Source: Saccharopolyspora aridisoli
GTDB lineage: Bacteria; Actinomycetota; Actinomycetes; Mycobacteriales; Pseudonocardiaceae
Direction of reading: 5' to 3'
Assembly: GCF_004348445.1 (NCBI RefSeq)
Contig: NZ_SMKV01000017.1
Location: forward strand, 1-64,000
Length of the DNA stretch: 64,000 bases
Notes under the pieces: generated by a model
Told to the model about the DNA's origin: nothing
Database searches by the model: none
The model's input: only the letters and a program-made list of their open reading frames with translations
Shown here: piece after piece, positions 62,638 to 64,000 of the stretch
How positions within the stretch are numbered: the first letter of the stretch is position 1
Layout of the letters: each line of letters begins with the position of its first letter
Made by a program: the position numbers and the translations under genes

Positions 62638-63489
62638 ATGCCGCGAAACGACACGCAGGACCGCACCGGACCGTCCAACCCGGACAAGGTGCTCTACCCG
62701 CAGGACTCCTTCCGGAAGCAGGACGTGTTCGACTACTACCGGGCGGTGTCCGGCCAGCTGATCGCGCACGCGCGGGACAAACCGGTGACGCTGCGCCGGT
62801 TCCCGGACGGGATCGGGGCGGAGGGATTCTTCCAGAAGGAGGCGTCGAGGCACTTCCCGGAGCGGATTCCGCGCGCTTCGGTTCCGCAGCGCGGCGAGGG
62901 ATCTCCGGTGCACCACGTGCTCATCGACGACGAGGAGACGTTGCTCTACCTCGCCGACCAGGCGTGCCTGGAGCTCCACATCGCACTGTCCACAGTGGAA
63001 GACCTGGAGCGCCCGGTGCTGGCGGTGCTCGACCTCGACCCGCCGGAGGACGTCGGCATCGCCACGCTGCGGGACGTGGTGCGGACGATGTGCGAGCGCT
63101 TCGCCGACGAGGGATTCGTTCCGCACCTGCAGACCACCGGGGGCAAGGGGTTCCACATCGCGGCACCGCTGAGCGGAGACCGAGCGTTCGACGAGGTCCG
63201 CTCGCAGGTGCGCGAGCTGGCCGAGCGCGCGGCGCGCGAGGATCCGCAGCGGCTGACCACCGAGCAGCGCAAGAACAAGCGCGGCGACCGGATCTTCCTG
63301 GACACCAACCGCAACGCCTACGGCCAGACGATGATCGCTCCCTACTCGCTGCGGGCACGCCCCGGAGCACCGGCGGCCACCCCGCTCGACCTCGACGAGC
63401 TCGGCCGGGCGAATCCGCGCTCGTACGGGTTGAGCAACATGGCCCGCCGCCTCGCCCAGAAATCCGACCCTTGGCACGACCTGCACTGA
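62638..63489 (+). CDS. Stand-alone LigD-type polymerase/primase
   Basis: A 283-residue protein matching only the polymerase (AEP primase) domain of the NHEJ ligase LigD: KVLYPQDSFRKQDVFDYYRAV, LRRFPDGIGAEGFFQKEASRHFP, the metal acids in VLAVLDLDPPED and QTTGGKGFHIAAPL, then RIFLDTNRNAYGQTMIAPYSLRARP. Ligase and nuclease domains are absent, as in several actinobacteria where they are separate genes. It would fill gaps in non-homologous end joining. A GTG at 62617 would add seven residues. Confidence 0.9.
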   Translation: MPRNDTQDRTGPSNPDKVLYPQDSFRKQDVFDYYRAVSGQLIAHARDKPVTLRRFPDGIGAEGFFQKEASRHFPERIPRASVPQRGEGSPVHHVLIDDEETLLYLADQACLELHIALSTVEDLERPVLAVLDLDPPEDVGIATLRDVVRTMCERFADEGFVPHLQTTGGKGFHIAAPLSGDRAFDEVRSQVRELAERAAREDPQRLTTEQRKNKRGDRIFLDTNRNAYGQTMIAPYSLRARPGAPAATPLDLDELGRANPRSYGLSNMARRLAQKSDPWHDLH

Positions 63490-63553
63490 TCGGTCGTGCA
63501 TGGGTCGGCGCGGGTACGGGTAAGCGAGGTGGACGCACGACGTTGGAGGAATC

Positions 63554-64000
63554 GTGGACGCCGACATCACGCTGTTCGTGGACGGCACCGAGCACCGGCT
63601 CACCGTGGACACCCGCACGACCGTGCTCGACGCGCTGCGCGAACGACTCGGGATCACCAGCGCCAAGAAGGGCTGCGACCACGGCCAGTGCGGCGCCTGC
63701 ACCGTGCTGCTGGAGGACCGGCGCGTCAACAGCTGCCTGATGCCCGCCGTGGCCTACGACGGCGCGTGCCTGCGCACCGCTGACGGCCTCGGGGAGCCGC
63801 ACCCGGTCCAGCGCGAGTTCATCCGGCACGACGCCTTCCAATGCGGTTACTGCACGCCGGGCCAGGTCGTCTCGGCTGTCGCCGCCGTCGAAGAGCTGAA
63901 GGCGGGAGAGCCGAGCGCGGTGACCGCCGAGGGCGCCGATCTCGACGGGGAGATCCGGGAGCGGATGAGCGGCAACATCTGCCGCTGCGGCGCCTATGCC
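63554..64000 (+). CDS. [2Fe-2S] small subunit of a molybdenum hydroxylase (partial, runs off the window)
   Basis: The visible 149 residues carry both iron-sulfur sites: a plant-ferredoxin-like one in KKGCDHGQCGACTVLL with Cys near the end of CLMP, and the alpha-helical one in QCGYCTPGQVVSAV and GNICRCGAYA. This is the small subunit of xanthine dehydrogenase/CO-dehydrogenase-type enzymes. GTG start with GGAGG 4 bases upstream. The gene has no stop before 64000; the medium and large subunits probably follow. Confidence 0.88.
   Translation, partial: MDADITLFVDGTEHRLTVDTRTTVLDALRERLGITSAKKGCDHGQCGACTVLLEDRRVNSCLMPAVAYDGACLRTADGLGEPHPVQREFIRHDAFQCGYCTPGQVVSAVAAVEELKAGEPSAVTAEGADLDGEIRERMSGNICRCGAYA

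Noticed and set aside
1..64000. CRISPR arrays, intact transposases, phage integrases, rRNA genes
   Set aside because: I looked on both strands and found no regularly spaced repeats, transposase or integrase motifs, or rRNA sequence.

Overview
The window is a very G+C-rich actinomycete chromosome segment, most likely from the Pseudonocardiales and close to Saccharopolyspora. This rests on codon bias, frequent GTG and TTG starts, a conservon operon, two DUF3040 proteins, an acyl-CoA carboxylase set with an epsilon subunit, and an indole prenyltransferase/tryptophanase pair; the genus is inferred, not proven. I see no rRNA, tRNA, CRISPR array or intact insertion sequence. About 45 operon-like units alternate in strand, as is usual for an accessory chromosome arm.

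0-8.4 kb: a LapA-like membrane protein; a uronate-dehydrogenase-like enzyme divergent from a sodium/solute symporter coupled to a TIM-barrel-like protein (probable sugar-acid catabolism); and a four-gene conservon (sensor kinase, roadblock, DUF742, GTPase). 8.4-12.2 kb: an indole prenyltransferase plus tryptophanase operon, predicted to make prenylated indole, then a membrane protein with a long Gly/Pro/Gln-rich tail. 12.2-20.3 kb: a broken luciferase-like monooxygenase, then a quinate/shikimate catabolic island (MHS permease, TetR, shikimate-dehydrogenase-like enzyme, dehydroshikimate dehydratase fused to an HPPD-like domain) and a GH3 beta-glucosidase. 20.3-25.7 kb: a hydroxyisobutyrate-dehydrogenase-like reductase, DUF3040, a Clp ATPase with a HAIR-like site, a methyltransferase behind a MerR-type dyad, and an XdhC-like protein. 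25.7-31 kb: a poor intergenic stretch, an acyltransferase, DUF4236, a small secreted peptide, XRE regulator/aldo-keto reductase, and a PF04672 methyltransferase.

31-44 kb: RecQ; a monooxygenase/FMN-reductase pair; a glutamine-synthetase-like enzyme; a GNAT pseudogene; DUF2252; a tandem TetR regulator; and the propionyl-CoA carboxylase operon (beta, epsilon, alpha). 44-51 kb holds the most unusual unit: a secreted CocE hydrolase, an Fe(II)/2-oxoglutarate dioxygenase, a full-length carnitine-acyltransferase homologue and a methyltransferase on one strand with two 4-base overlaps, next to a GntR regulator and a divergent metallo-beta-lactamase-fold hydrolase. 51-64 kb: DUF3040, DUF2795, transketolase, a small ATPase-fold protein, a class III aminotransferase, SsuE, an MFS exporter/TetR pair with four matching operator dyads, amidase, exonuclease III, a stand-alone LigD polymerase and the start of a molybdenum hydroxylase small subunit.

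The best candidates for something new are the carnitine-acyltransferase operon, the compact prenylindole pathway, and the four-operator exporter locus. Several operator-like dyads sit exactly between divergent genes, so many local control circuits are readable. Functions are read from motifs and remembered family features; no database search was possible.
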